DNA of 48,401 nt from Flavobacteriaceae bacterium. Its GTDB lineage: Bacteria > Bacteroidota > Bacteroidia > Flavobacteriales > Flavobacteriaceae. The DNA is taken from the NCBI GenBank assembly GCA_017851655.1, contig JAFMMH010000007.1, positions 1 to 48,401 on the forward strand, written 5' to 3'. Below are positions 7,925-16,322 of the stretch, piece by piece (position 1 is the stretch's first letter; each line of letters starts with the position of its first letter). The notes under the pieces are model-generated. The model made no database searches. It was not told the origin of the DNA and saw only the letters and a program-made list of their open reading frames with translations. Position numbers and translations under genes: made by a program.

Positions 7925-9223
7925 ATGCCAACTAATTTTGTACAAGAACTTCGATGGAGAGGCTTACTTCACGATATTATGCCCGATACCGAATCATTCC
8001 TGATAGAAGAAACTTCTAAGGGATATATCGGCTTTGATCCTACAGCAGATTCTCTTCATATTGGGAGTTTAGTTCAGATTATAATTTTGATGCATTTTCA
8101 AAAAGCTGGACATACACCGATTGTTTTGGTCGGTGGCGCTACGGGAATGATTGGTGATCCCTCCGGAAAGTCTGATGAACGAAATCTTTTGGATCAAGAA
8201 ACTCTAGAAAAGAATTGTAAGGGAATTCAAACTCAATTAGAACAATTTTTGGACTTTGATAAAAGTTCTCCTAATGCAGCCCTTTTGGTAAATAATTACG
8301 ATTGGATGAAATCGTATAGCTTGATTGATTTTTCAAGAGACATTGGGAAGCACATTACAGTAAATTACATGATGGCTAAAGAGTCTGTTAAAAAAAGATT
8401 GAGTTCTGAAGCTAAGGTAGGGATGTCATTTACTGAGTTTACTTATCAATTACTTCAAGGTTTTGACTTTTTACACCTCTACAAAACGCTGGGATGTAAG
8501 ATTCAAATGGGAGGGAGTGACCAATGGGGAAATATTACAACAGGTACTGAACTGATAAGAAGAAAAGAAGGAGGAAAAGCTTACGCTATTACATGCCCTT
8601 TGATCAAAAAAGCAGACGGGACTAAGTTCGGAAAAACTGAAGGAGGAAATGTGTGGTTAGATAAAACGCGAACCTCTCCCTATAAGTTTTACCAGTTTTG
8701 GTTGAATACCTCCGATGAAGATGCAGAGAATTACATTAAGATTTTTACTTTTTTAAGTGAAGATGAAGTTTTAAAACTAAATGAAGCGCACCAAACAGCT
8801 CCACATTTAAGAGTTTTACAGAAAACGATAGCCGAAGAAGTAACTCGCCTAGTTCATGGTGAAGAAGAATTAACCAAAGCTCAAGAAGCTTCTCAAATTT
8901 TATTTGGAAAATCAACCCGTGAAACGATTCAAAAATTGGATCAAGCCACCTTTCTAGAATTATTTGAGGGGGTTCCACAAGCAGAAATTAAAAGGGTGTC
9001 TGTAGAGAATGGGTTAGATATTGTTGCGGCGCTTTCATCTGATACTGGATTTTTACAGTCTAATGGAGAGGCACGTCGGGCATTAAAAGAAAATGCTATT
9101 GCCGTAAATAAGCAAAAAATTTCATCAGAATATCAAATTACTTCTGAAGACTTGATCGCAAACCAATACGTGCTTTTGCAGCGGGGTAAGAAAAATTATT
9201 TTATACTGAAAATAGTGGACTAA
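7925..9223 (+). CDS. tyrS: Tyrosyl-tRNA synthetase
   Basis: Attaches tyrosine to its tRNA; cytoplasmic class I synthetase. The 432-residue protein has [14 protein letters not shown] (the HIGH-type motif, about residues 37-50) and [17 protein letters not shown]. It also has the tyrosine-site region [19 protein letters not shown] and the KMSKS-type loop KFGKTEGG. The C-terminal S4-like domain (about residues 360-430) ends in [15 protein letters not shown]. Length and domain order are normal for bacterial TyrRS. It is a single gene with its own promoter, and its stop codon overlaps that of the convergent LuxE-like gene (CTAA). Confidence 0.97.
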   Translation: MPTNFVQELRWRGLLHDIMPDTESFLIEETSKGYIGFDPTADSLHIGSLVQIIILMHFQKAGHTPIVLVGGATGMIGDPSGKSDERNLLDQETLEKNCKGIQTQLEQFLDFDKSSPNAALLVNNYDWMKSYSLIDFSRDIGKHITVNYMMAKESVKKRLSSEAKVGMSFTEFTYQLLQGFDFLHLYKTLGCKIQMGGSDQWGNITTGTELIRRKEGGKAYAITCPLIKKADGTKFGKTEGGNVWLDKTRTSPYKFYQFWLNTSDEDAENYIKIFTFLSEDEVLKLNEAHQTAPHLRVLQKTIAEEVTRLVHGEEELTKAQEASQILFGKSTRETIQKLDQATFLELFEGVPQAEIKRVSVENGLDIVAALSSDTGFLQSNGEARRALKENAIAVNKQKISSEYQITSEDLIANQYVLLQRGKKNYFILKIVD

Positions 9224-10203
9224 ATGACCATCAGGTTACACCCTCTAACTTCAGCTTGGTCAAATCTACCCATAACTTCGAATCCACCATCTGAATATAC
9301 CACACCTAAATCTTGTGTGGCTATGAAGGCACAGGAATCAATATTTGCTAAATCAATAATATTCAAACCTCCGGACTTTCCATACGGTAGAATTTCAAAA
9401 GGATCTTCAGGAGCTCTAGATAAAACGTGCATCCAAGGAGGAGAATAAAAAAGACCATCTCCTTTGGAGTAGGCTTGGCTTAGAAGTTCTGTCATACCAT
9501 ATTCTGCATGAATATAATCTACTCCAAATCCTTTTTTTAAATGGTCGTGAAGTGCACTTCTGATCCATTCTTTACGCATACCTTTCATTCCCCCCGTTTC
9601 CATAATAATGGTATGTTTCATGTCAAAAGAAAACCGATCAATAGCATCAAGCAGCGCAAAGGTTACTCCAATTAGAAGTGTTTTCTGTTGTTTTTTTTCT
9701 AAATCAATTAGCACTTTTTCAAGTTGTTTCCATTCATTCAAATAAAAACCACTAGAGGGATGATTCGTTCTCTGAATCAAACGTTCTGTCATATAAACTA
9801 AGGAGGCATTTTCTCTTTCTAAATATGAAGGAAGAAGAGCTATTATAGCATACTCTTTGGGGTCTCCATAAAAACGCTTAAAACCAAGTTCAAAACTTTT
9901 TTCATAAAGTTCAAGTTCATAGACATAATGCTTTGATCTTATTTGACCAGTAGTTCCACTTGATTCAAAAAATCGTTTGGGTGCCTTTGGTAAAGAACAA
10001 ATTTTGTGAGACTTAAAAAATTGAATGGGTAAGAAAGGAATATCTTCAATTGTGTTTACATCAGACGGATTACGATTAATCAGATCACAATAGGAACGAT
10101 AGACTGAATTATGTTCGAATTGGTATTCGAAAAGCTTCAAAGCATGAGCTTGGAATACTACCGGGTCAGATATTTTCTCAAAGTCAATAAACGAAGACCT
10201 CAT
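9220..10203 (-). CDS. LuxE-like acyl-protein synthetase family protein
   Basis: Member of the adenylate-forming LuxE/acyl-protein synthetase superfamily, 327 residues; substrate unknown. The nucleotide-binding loop [18 protein letters not shown] is at about residues 81-98. Further ANL-type elements are [12 protein letters not shown] and [13 protein letters not shown] (about residues 200-250), and the C-terminal region includes [20 protein letters not shown]. In Bacteroidota such proteins stand outside any lux context, and none of the other lux genes is present here, so light production is not implied. Activation of a carboxylate for transfer is the likely chemistry. It precedes nothing obvious; the next gene in the same direction is the short sorting-domain protein 32 nt upstream. 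Confidence 0.85.
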   Translation of the reverse strand: MRSSFIDFEKISDPVVFQAHALKLFEYQFEHNSVYRSYCDLINRNPSDVNTIEDIPFLPIQFFKSHKICSLPKAPKRFFESSGTTGQIRSKHYVYELELYEKSFELGFKRFYGDPKEYAIIALLPSYLERENASLVYMTERLIQRTNHPSSGFYLNEWKQLEKVLIDLEKKQQKTLLIGVTFALLDAIDRFSFDMKHTIIMETGGMKGMRKEWIRSALHDHLKKGFGVDYIHAEYGMTELLSQAYSKGDGLFYSPPWMHVLSRAPEDPFEILPYGKSGGLNIIDLANIDSCAFIATQDLGVVYSDGGFEVMGRFDQAEVRGCNLMVI

Positions 10204-10235
10204 ATCCGGTAAAATTAACTAAAAACTTCGATTAT

Positions 10236-10577
10236 TTATGGAATAACAAGACGCTTCAGCCCATTCATTCCATTTTGGTTTAATTTGAAAATATAAATAC
10301 CAGAGGGAAGATCCCCTAAGAAAATACTTTCGTTAGTAGTTACTATTTCAAATTTTTTTTCCCCAAGGACATTATATATCTCAATGTGTTTTTCAGCAGT
10401 ACTAGAGCTGTTAATGAAAAGTATTTGATCTTTCAAAGGGTTAGGAAAAATTGAAAATTTCAAACGATCTTCTTGAATTTCAAAATGGGGAATAGTGTTG
10501 AGAACCCCTGCCCTCATCTCAATATCAGAAAGAGCAATGGATAAAAAAGAAAAGAAAACTATGGTTAAATACTTCAT
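10236..10577 (-). CDS. Short exported protein made almost only of a type IX sorting domain
   Basis: A 113-residue protein with a signal peptide (about residues 1-20) and, after a spacer of only about 20 residues, a complete type A C-terminal sorting domain. That domain shows FSIFPNPLKDQ, EIYNVLGEKKFEI, LPSGIYIFKLNQNG and terminal KRLVIP. Such domains direct cargo through the type IX secretion system, but here there is virtually no cargo. It lies divergently upstream of the response regulator and in line with the LuxE-like gene. A TAnnTTTG match on the minus strand (TAAATTTG, 10606 to 10599) precedes it. Function unknown; a decayed longer cargo protein is possible. Confidence 0.8.
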   Translation of the reverse strand: MKYLTIVFFSFLSIALSDIEMRAGVLNTIPHFEIQEDRLKFSIFPNPLKDQILFINSSSTAEKHIEIYNVLGEKKFEIVTTNESIFLGDLPSGIYIFKLNQNGMNGLKRLVIP

Positions 10578-10683
10578 TTGGGAACCGCAATGGTTCTACA
10601 AATTTAAATCTTTATTTGGATTTTAATAATTACATAACATGAATAACATCAATAAAATGTTATTTTTAGTCTTTAAATCAGTA

Positions 10684-11376
10684 ATGAAAAAGGAAAACAC
10701 AAAAATTCTTTTGGTTGATGATGAGCCAGATATCGTAGAAATCATACGTTTCAACTTAGAGAAAGAGGGCTATCAAGTCAGCACAGCATGCAATGGTCAA
10801 GAGGCAATTGACGTAGCAGAAAAAGTAAACCCTCATTTAATAATTTTGGACATAATGATGCCCGTTTTAGATGGGATTGAAGCCTGTGAACGATTGCGTC
10901 GGAATCCCAAATTTAGTGATACAGTAATCATGTTTTTAACTGCAAGGGGTGAGGATTATTCTTATGTCGCAGCTTTCGATGCTGGTGCAGATGATTACAC
11001 AACAAAACCTGTAAAACCAAAAGTTTTAGTTTCAAAAGTAAAGGGGTTATTAAGAAGATTCAAGGATAAAGAAACGGATCAAACAAAACTCGAATTTAAA
11101 AATTTAATCATCGATCGTGATGAATACAAAATCATCTTTCACGACAAAGAGTTTGCTATACCCCGTAAAGAATTTGAATTATTTTTTTTGCTAGCATCTA
11201 AACCTGGGAAGGTTTTTAAGCGGGAAAAAATAATGGAAAAAATATGGGGTTCGGATGTAGTTGTAGGGGATAGAACCATTGACGTACACATCAGAAAGCT
11301 TCGAGAAAAAATAGGCGATCAATACTTTAAAACCATTAAAGGAGTTGGTTATACTTTCGTTAAAAATGAGAATTAA
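10684..11376 (+). CDS. OmpR/PhoB-family response regulator
   Basis: DNA-binding partner of the sensor kinase that follows. The 230-residue protein has a receiver domain: the acidic pair is in LLVDDEPDI, the phosphorylated Asp in IILDIMMPVLDG, and the conserved Lys in TTKPVKP. A winged-helix output domain follows (IPRKEFELFFLLASKPGKVFKREKI, then DRTIDVHIRKLREKIG, ending GVGYTF). I chose the ATG at 10684, giving MKKENTKILLVDDEP; upstream in-frame codons would add an unusual hydrophobic extension. The stop lies 11 bp inside the kinase gene, so the two are coupled. PhoB-like by sequence, but the signal is not known. Confidence 0.93.
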   Translation: MKKENTKILLVDDEPDIVEIIRFNLEKEGYQVSTACNGQEAIDVAEKVNPHLIILDIMMPVLDGIEACERLRRNPKFSDTVIMFLTARGEDYSYVAAFDAGADDYTTKPVKPKVLVSKVKGLLRRFKDKETDQTKLEFKNLIIDRDEYKIIFHDKEFAIPRKEFELFFLLASKPGKVFKREKIMEKIWGSDVVVGDRTIDVHIRKLREKIGDQYFKTIKGVGYTFVKNEN

Positions 11377-12436
11377 TCCCTTTGGTCTTAATAAATTAAA
11401 TAAAGCAAGTTTTATTTCTGCATTTTTTGTTTCAATTGTTGCAGTCATAGTTCAGTTTTTGATTTTGAATTTTGTTTATGAGCTTCCGTTTTCATCCTAT
11501 TTCTTATTGCTGATACTTGAATTTTTTGGGTTCTGGATATTTGTTTACATATTTCTTTCGTTCATTTTAGAACAGTTTTTGATTTCACGAGTAAAAGAGC
11601 TTTACGCTTCTATAATTCCTACAACATCTTATCAAAGCATGATAAGTCAATCATCCGATTTTGATTTGATCACCTCCAATCTAAAAAAAATTAACTCGGA
11701 GAAGAATATTGAAATCGAGTTATTAAAGAAAGAGCAGGATTATCGGCGAGAGTTTATTGGGAATATTGCCCATGAATTGAAAACTCCAATTTTTATGATC
11801 GAAGGTTATATTCTTACTCTTTTGGATGGGGTTAATGATAAAAAAACGGTTAAAAAGTATTTGAAACAGACTGTCAAGGGGATAGATCGACTGAATTTTG
11901 TGATCAAAGATTTGGATTTAATTACCCAATTTGAATCGGGTATGACTAAATTGAATTTAACTTCATTCAATATACTTGAGACCATTGAAAATGTATTTGA
12001 GTTACTAGAGATGCAAGCGAAAGAGAACAAGATTGTTTTGAAAATGGATAAACCATATAAAACTCCAATCGTAGTCAAAGCTGATGAAGAACGCATTCAT
12101 CAGGTACTCACTAATCTAATTGTCAATTCTTTAAAATATGGTATTGAACAAGGAGTCACAGAGGTTAGTATTGAAATTCTGGTAGAGAACAAGATTCTAG
12201 TACGTATTGCAGACAATGGAGATGGAATAGATGAAGAACATTTACCCCGGCTTTTTGAACGTTTTTACAGGATAGATAAAACAAGAAATAGAAGCCAAGG
12301 TGGTTCTGGTTTAGGACTTGCCATTGTCAAGCATATTATTGAAGCGCATCAAGAAAAAATCTTTGTTGAGAGCGAAGCAAAAGTAGGTTCAGAATTCTCT
12401 TTCTCCCTCACATTAGATCAGAATTCTTCTCTGTAA
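11366..12436 (+). CDS. PhoR-like sensor histidine kinase
   Basis: Membrane sensor that phosphorylates the adjacent response regulator. The 356-residue protein has two N-terminal membrane helices with a very short periplasmic loop (about residues 15-65) and a linker. The dimerisation/H-box is NIAHELKTPIFMIEGY. The N-box is VLTNLIVNSLKYG, G1 is IADNGDGIDEEHLPRLFERFYR and G2 is GGSGLGLAIVKHI. All catalytic boxes are intact. The ATG at 11366 gives a normal basic N-terminus before the first helix. With almost no periplasmic domain it may sense the membrane state or a partner protein, as PhoR does; this is inference. Confidence 0.92.
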   Translation: MRINPFGLNKLNKASFISAFFVSIVAVIVQFLILNFVYELPFSSYFLLLILEFFGFWIFVYIFLSFILEQFLISRVKELYASIIPTTSYQSMISQSSDFDLITSNLKKINSEKNIEIELLKKEQDYRREFIGNIAHELKTPIFMIEGYILTLLDGVNDKKTVKKYLKQTVKGIDRLNFVIKDLDLITQFESGMTKLNLTSFNILETIENVFELLEMQAKENKIVLKMDKPYKTPIVVKADEERIHQVLTNLIVNSLKYGIEQGVTEVSIEILVENKILVRIADNGDGIDEEHLPRLFERFYRIDKTRNRSQGGSGLGLAIVKHIIEAHQEKIFVESEAKVGSEFSFSLTLDQNSSL

Positions 12437-12475
12437 GAATATCTAAATTCCCTATTTTTATAAAAAAATCAAGAA

Positions 12476-13156
12476 TTGGGGAGTAAAAATAAATTAAAGC
12501 GGTTTAGGGAAAATGAAACCTTTAGTAACGTTCTGCAACCAGAACGAGATATTCTAGAGAAAGATCAGTTTCCAATGAAAGGAAATTGGAGGAATAAGTT
12601 TTTTAAAAATCAAAATCCAATCGTTTTGGAATTGGGTTGTGGAAAAGGAGAATATTCTGTTCATCTAGCTCAAAATAATCCACAGATCAATTATGTAGGA
12701 CTTGATATCAAAGGAGCTCGTTTTTGGAGGGGCGCCAAGACAGCTTTAGAATCAGAACTGAAAAATGTTGCTTTTATGAGGACTCAAATCGAGTTGATCG
12801 CTTCTTGTTTTGCTGAAAATGAGGTCGATGAAATTTGGATTACTTTTCCTGATCCACAGATCAAATACAAAAGAACTAAACATCGATTGACGAATCCCGA
12901 ATTTTTAAAAAGCTACCAAAAAGTACTCAAACCTCAGGGAATTATTCATTTAAAAACGGATAGTGAGTTTTTATTTGGATATACCTTGGCGACTGCTGTA
13001 AATCATGGTGAAATTTTATACGCCCATCATGATATCTACAATAACGGTAATTCTCCAAAAGAAGCTACAGCAGTTCAAACATTTTATGAAAAACAATTTT
13101 TAGAAGCTAATAAAGCGATTACTTACATGCAGTTTATCTTGAAAGATGGTGACTGA
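12476..13156 (+). CDS. trmB: tRNA (guanine-N7-)-methyltransferase
   Basis: Methylates N7 of G46 in tRNA with SAM; cytoplasmic. The 226-residue protein has the SAM-binding VLELGCGKGEYSVHLA, then NYVGLDIKGARFWRGAK, the TrmB signature ITFPDPQIKYKRTKHRLTNPEF and HLKTDSEFLFGYT. The start codon is TTG at 12476: an in-frame TAA lies five codons upstream with no ATG between. The next ATG (residue 34) would remove the conserved GSKNKLKRF N-terminus. It overlaps the start of the alkyltransferase-like gene by 11 bp. A non-ATG start implies modest translation efficiency. Confidence 0.93.
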   Translation: MGSKNKLKRFRENETFSNVLQPERDILEKDQFPMKGNWRNKFFKNQNPIVLELGCGKGEYSVHLAQNNPQINYVGLDIKGARFWRGAKTALESELKNVAFMRTQIELIASCFAENEVDEIWITFPDPQIKYKRTKHRLTNPEFLKSYQKVLKPQGIIHLKTDSEFLFGYTLATAVNHGEILYAHHDIYNNGNSPKEATAVQTFYEKQFLEANKAITYMQFILKDGD

Positions 13157-13484
13157 AAGCTCATTTTTTTCAAAAGTGTACACTGTGGTTCAGTTAGTTC
13201 CGGAAGGAAAAGTGACCACCTACGGCGCTATTGCAAAATACTTGGGGAGTCCTCAAAGTTCTCGTATGGTAGGTTGGGCAATGAATGCAGCACATTCACA
13301 TCCTGATGTCCCAGCCCATAGGGTTGTAAATAGAAAAGGATTACTTACTGGCAAACACCACTTCGGTGGTGGGAATATCATGAAGCAACTTTTGGAAAAT
13401 GAAGGCATCAAAGTTATTCAGGATCAAATCCAAAACTTTGAAGACTATTTTTGGGATCCGATTGAACATTTGAAGGACTTTTAA
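13146..13484 (+). CDS. Alkyltransferase-like protein (ATL), catalytic Cys replaced by Ala
   Basis: A 112-residue protein with the DNA-binding fold of O6-alkylguanine-DNA alkyltransferase: VPEGKVTTYGAIAKYLG, then the arginine-finger helix SSRMVGWAMNAA. The active-site motif PCHRV reads PAHRV (Ala57). It therefore cannot accept an alkyl group and belongs with alkyltransferase-like proteins, which bind alkylated guanine and flip it out to hand the lesion to other repair, notably nucleotide excision repair. The C-terminus DYFWDPIEHL is typical of this short class. It begins inside the end of trmB, so the two are cotranscribed. The function is from known ATLs. Confidence 0.9.
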   Translation: MVTESSFFSKVYTVVQLVPEGKVTTYGAIAKYLGSPQSSRMVGWAMNAAHSHPDVPAHRVVNRKGLLTGKHHFGGGNIMKQLLENEGIKVIQDQIQNFEDYFWDPIEHLKDF

Positions 13485-13496
13485 AATAATTTAACT

Positions 13497-13527
13497 TTTG
13501 ATATTGAAATCCTTAGCAGTATATTTG
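13497..13527 (+). promoter_or_regulatory. Promoter of the mrp-nfu-reductase-ferredoxin operon
   Basis: TTTG (13497-13500), a 19-nt gap and a perfect TAnnTTTG element, TATATTTG (13520-13527), lie upstream of the Mrp gene. Predicted transcription start is near 13533, about 14 nt before the ATG at 13547. Confidence 0.65.
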
Positions 13528-13546
13528 TGACATACCAAAAAAGCCC

Positions 13547-14680
13547 ATGAAGATTACAAAACAAGCAGTAATTCAATCACTTAAAACAATCAGCCTTCCT
13601 GGAGAGGGAGGAAATATAGTAGATCAAGGTGTGGTTTCTAATATTATGATTTTTGGAGATCAGATTGATATTGATTTACAATTACAAAACCCAAGCTTAC
13701 AGGCACGAAAAAAATTAGAGGTTACCATTTTAAAAACACTACATGAGCAGGTATATGAGAAAGCAAAAATAAAGTTAAACACCAAAGTGCTTTCCCCTCC
13801 AAAACCAGAAGAATCAATTAAGGGAAGACCCATAGCAGGTATTGAGAATGTGATTGCAGTTTCCTCAGGAAAAGGGGGTGTAGGAAAATCTACGATAACA
13901 GCTAATCTGGCAGTAACTCTGTCGCAAATGGGATGCAAGGTAGGGATTTTAGATGCCGATATTTATGGACCATCTATTCCTACAATGTTTGATATGGAAG
14001 GAGCGAGACCCTTGTCTGTTCAGATTGATGGTAAGTCAAAAATGGAACCCATAGAAAATTATGGAGTTAAAGTTTTATCAATTGGTTTTTTCACCAAACC
14101 AGATCAGGCAGTTGTTTGGAGAGGTCCTATGGCAGCAAAAGCATTAAACCAAATGATTTTCGATGCGGCCTGGGGAAATCTAGACTTTCTCTTAATAGAC
14201 CTTCCTCCTGGTACAGGTGACATTCATTTGAGTATTGTACAATCCTTGCCTCTTAACGGTGCTGTAGTCGTGAGTACTCCTCAAAATATTGCACTAGCAG
14301 ATGCTAAAAAGGGGATTGCGATGTTCCAACAGGAAAGTATTAATGTTCCTGTCTTGGGAATTATTGAAAACATGAGCTACTTTACCCCTGCAGAACTTCC
14401 AGATAATAAATATTATATTTTTGGTAAAAAAGGGGCAGAGTATCTGGCAAAAGACAAAGAGGTGCCTTTTTTAGGAGCCTTACCTTTAATTCAAAGCATC
14501 AGAGAAGCTGCCGATGTAGGAAGACCAGCAGTACTCCAAGATGAAGGAAATCTTGCAGCTCATTTTAATGAAATTACCAAAAAATTAGTTTCCCAAATAT
14601 TGCATAGAAACCAGAATTTACCACCTACAAAAGCTGTAGAAATAACTAATCTAGTTGGTTGTGAAGCCGTAAAATCATGA
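13547..14680 (+). CDS. Mrp/ApbC (NBP35-type) iron-sulfur carrier ATPase
   Basis: P-loop ATPase that binds and delivers Fe-S clusters to target proteins; cytoplasmic. The 377-residue protein has an N-terminal MIP18/DUF59 domain (about residues 1-80) and the deviant Walker A SSGKGGVGKSTITANLA (about residues 105-121). LDADIYGPSIPTMF, the Walker B region LLIDLPPGTGDIHL and GIIENMSYF follow. The CxxC cluster site of many Mrp proteins (usually shortly after ENMS) is not evident: ENMSYFTPAELPDNKYYIFG has no Cys. This variant also occurs in other members, so loss of cluster binding should not be assumed. The stop overlaps the nfu start (ATGA). Confidence 0.93.
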   Translation: MKITKQAVIQSLKTISLPGEGGNIVDQGVVSNIMIFGDQIDIDLQLQNPSLQARKKLEVTILKTLHEQVYEKAKIKLNTKVLSPPKPEESIKGRPIAGIENVIAVSSGKGGVGKSTITANLAVTLSQMGCKVGILDADIYGPSIPTMFDMEGARPLSVQIDGKSKMEPIENYGVKVLSIGFFTKPDQAVVWRGPMAAKALNQMIFDAAWGNLDFLLIDLPPGTGDIHLSIVQSLPLNGAVVVSTPQNIALADAKKGIAMFQQESINVPVLGIIENMSYFTPAELPDNKYYIFGKKGAEYLAKDKEVPFLGALPLIQSIREAADVGRPAVLQDEGNLAAHFNEITKKLVSQILHRNQNLPPTKAVEITNLVGCEAVKS

Positions 14681-14928
14681 GTAAAAGCAAAGAGGAAATT
14701 ATATCAAAAATTCATCTCGCCTTAGATGAGATTCGCCCTTTTCTGAATTCAGACGGTGGAGACATATCTTTTGTCTCTATTGATGATGATATGCACGTAA
14801 AAGTTCAACTTCACGGTGCTTGCGTTGGGTGTAGTGTTAATCAAATGACACTGAAATCAGGTGTAGAAATGACCATCAAAAAGTATTTGCCAGAAACAGA
14901 ATCGGTAACCAGTATAGAACCCCAATAA
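14677..14928 (+). CDS. Nfu-type (NifU C-terminal domain) iron-sulfur scaffold
   Basis: An 83-residue NifU C-terminal-domain protein that carries a 4Fe-4S cluster between subunits for transfer to apo-proteins. The core pattern is LNSDGGDISFVSIDDD, then LHGACVGCSVNQMTLKSGVE with the CxxC ligands (CVGC) at about residues 48-51. Length is typical for stand-alone Nfu. Its start overlaps the mrp stop by four bases, which couples the two carriers. The reductase follows after 1 nt. Together with the ferredoxin this makes an Fe-S assembly and electron-supply unit. Confidence 0.93.
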   Translation: MSKSKEEIISKIHLALDEIRPFLNSDGGDISFVSIDDDMHVKVQLHGACVGCSVNQMTLKSGVEMTIKKYLPETESVTSIEPQ

Positions 14929-14929
14929 A

Positions 14930-15982
14930 ATGATTAAAACAGACATCTTAATAATAGGTGCTGGGCCTACAGGCCTTTTTGCTGTTTTTGAAGCAGGACT
15001 TTTAAAACTGAAGTGTCACCTCATTGATTCACTCCCTATGCCCGGAGGTCAATGCGCTGAAATATATCCAAAAAAACCCATTTACGACATCCCTTCCCAT
15101 CCAGAAATAATGGCTGGTGATCTAGTTAAAAATTTGGAACAACAAATAGCACCTTTTCAACCTGGATTCACTTTGGGTGAAAGTGCCGTTTCTATTGAAA
15201 AGACAAAAGACGAACAGTTTATTGTGACCACAGATCAAGGTACCCAACATCAGGCTCCAGTAGTTGCCATAGCTGGGGGGTTGGGAACTTTCGAGCCAAG
15301 AAAACCTCCAATAGAAAATTTAGCTCAATTTGAAAACAAGGGAGTTGATTATATTATTAGAGACCCAGAACGCTATCGTGACAAAAAAATAGTTATTGCC
15401 GGTGGTGGTGACTCCGCTTTAGACTGGACAATATTTTTAGAAAAAGTAGCTGCTTCTGTAACTTTAATTCATCGTAGAAATGAATTTAGAGGTGCTTTGG
15501 ATTCTGTAGAGAAGGTACAGGAACTTAAAAATGAAGGACGCATTCAATTGATTACTCCTGCAGAGGTTACTTCCCTATATGGTGAAACAGCACTTCAGAA
15601 AATTAGAGTCACCCAAGAAAGTAATTCTATCGAACTGGAATGCGATCATTTAATTCCCTTGTTTGGGTTAACACCAAAATTAGGACCCATCGCAAATTGG
15701 GGATTAGAGATTGAAAAAAATGCAATTAAAGTGGATAATAGTTTAGACTATCAAACGAATATACCAGGGATTTATGCTATCGGCGATGTAAATACCTATC
15801 CCGGAAAATTAAAATTGATTCTTTGTGGTTTTCACGAGGCAACATTGATGTGTCAGAGTGCCTTTGCACGTATTTATCCAGAAAAACGAAATGTACTCAA
15901 ATACACTACGGTAAGTGGAATAAATGGGTTTGATGGTACCCAAAAACAAGCCGTAAAGTCTACGATCAAAAGTATAGAATAA
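14930..15982 (+). CDS. Thioredoxin-reductase-like ferredoxin-NADP+ reductase
   Basis: Flavoprotein that passes electrons between NADPH and ferredoxin; cytoplasmic. The 350-residue protein has the FAD-binding ILIIGAGPTGLFAVFEAGLL and PMPGGQCAEIYPKKPIYD. The second, NADPH-binding Rossmann motif is KIVIAGGGDSALDW, and the C-terminal FAD contact is GIYAIGDVNTYPGKLKLI. There is no CxxC between the two binding motifs, which separates it from thioredoxin reductase and places it with type 2 ferredoxin-NADP reductases. It sits 1 nt after nfu and directly before a ferredoxin gene (0 nt gap), its probable redox partner. Confidence 0.9.
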   Translation: MIKTDILIIGAGPTGLFAVFEAGLLKLKCHLIDSLPMPGGQCAEIYPKKPIYDIPSHPEIMAGDLVKNLEQQIAPFQPGFTLGESAVSIEKTKDEQFIVTTDQGTQHQAPVVAIAGGLGTFEPRKPPIENLAQFENKGVDYIIRDPERYRDKKIVIAGGGDSALDWTIFLEKVAASVTLIHRRNEFRGALDSVEKVQELKNEGRIQLITPAEVTSLYGETALQKIRVTQESNSIELECDHLIPLFGLTPKLGPIANWGLEIEKNAIKVDNSLDYQTNIPGIYAIGDVNTYPGKLKLILCGFHEATLMCQSAFARIYPEKRNVLKYTTVSGINGFDGTQKQAVKSTIKSIE

Positions 15983-16309
15983 ATGAGCGCCGATATTCGT
16001 ATATATTTAACTGACAGGCAAGGAAAACATCACGAGCTGATTGCGCCTACAGACATGCAAATGAATTTGATGGAAATTTGTAAAGCTTATGAATTGCCAG
16101 TAGAGGGAACCTGTGGAGGTATGGCATTATGTGCATCTTGCCAATGTTATGTGGAAAGCGCTCACGAACTTCCTGAACGTTCAGAAGATGAGGAAGCAAT
16201 GCTCTCTGAGGCATTTCACGTTAAAGACAATAGCAGACTGGGATGTCAAATACTATTGACTCCCGAGCTTGATGGTTTGGAAATTATCCTAGCACCAGAA
16301 GAAAACTAA
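15983..16309 (+). CDS. 2Fe-2S ferredoxin (adrenodoxin type)
   Basis: Small soluble electron carrier of 108 residues. The cluster ligands are visible in the order C-x5-C-x2-C in GTCGGMALCASCQCYVES (about residues 38-55), with the fourth Cys in SRLGCQILLTPELDG near residue 90. This arrangement, with the acidic helix ERSEDEEAMLSEA, is that of adrenodoxin/Isc ferredoxins rather than plant-type ones. It begins immediately after the reductase stop codon, so the pair is coupled. Its place behind mrp and nfu suggests that it supplies electrons for Fe-S cluster assembly, as IscFdx does. The role is inferred from context. Confidence 0.93.
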   Translation: MSADIRIYLTDRQGKHHELIAPTDMQMNLMEICKAYELPVEGTCGGMALCASCQCYVESAHELPERSEDEEAMLSEAFHVKDNSRLGCQILLTPELDGLEIILAPEEN

Positions 16310-16322
16310 TTTATTTAATCTT

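Noticed and set aside
9220-10203. A bioluminescence gene (luxE)
   Set aside because: The protein is in the LuxE superfamily, but no luxCDAB genes are nearby and such proteins are common in non-luminous Bacteroidota.
10582-10596. A 5-bp hairpin (GAACC...GGTTC) upstream of the sorting-domain gene
   Set aside because: Too short to be a terminator or riboswitch; likely chance.
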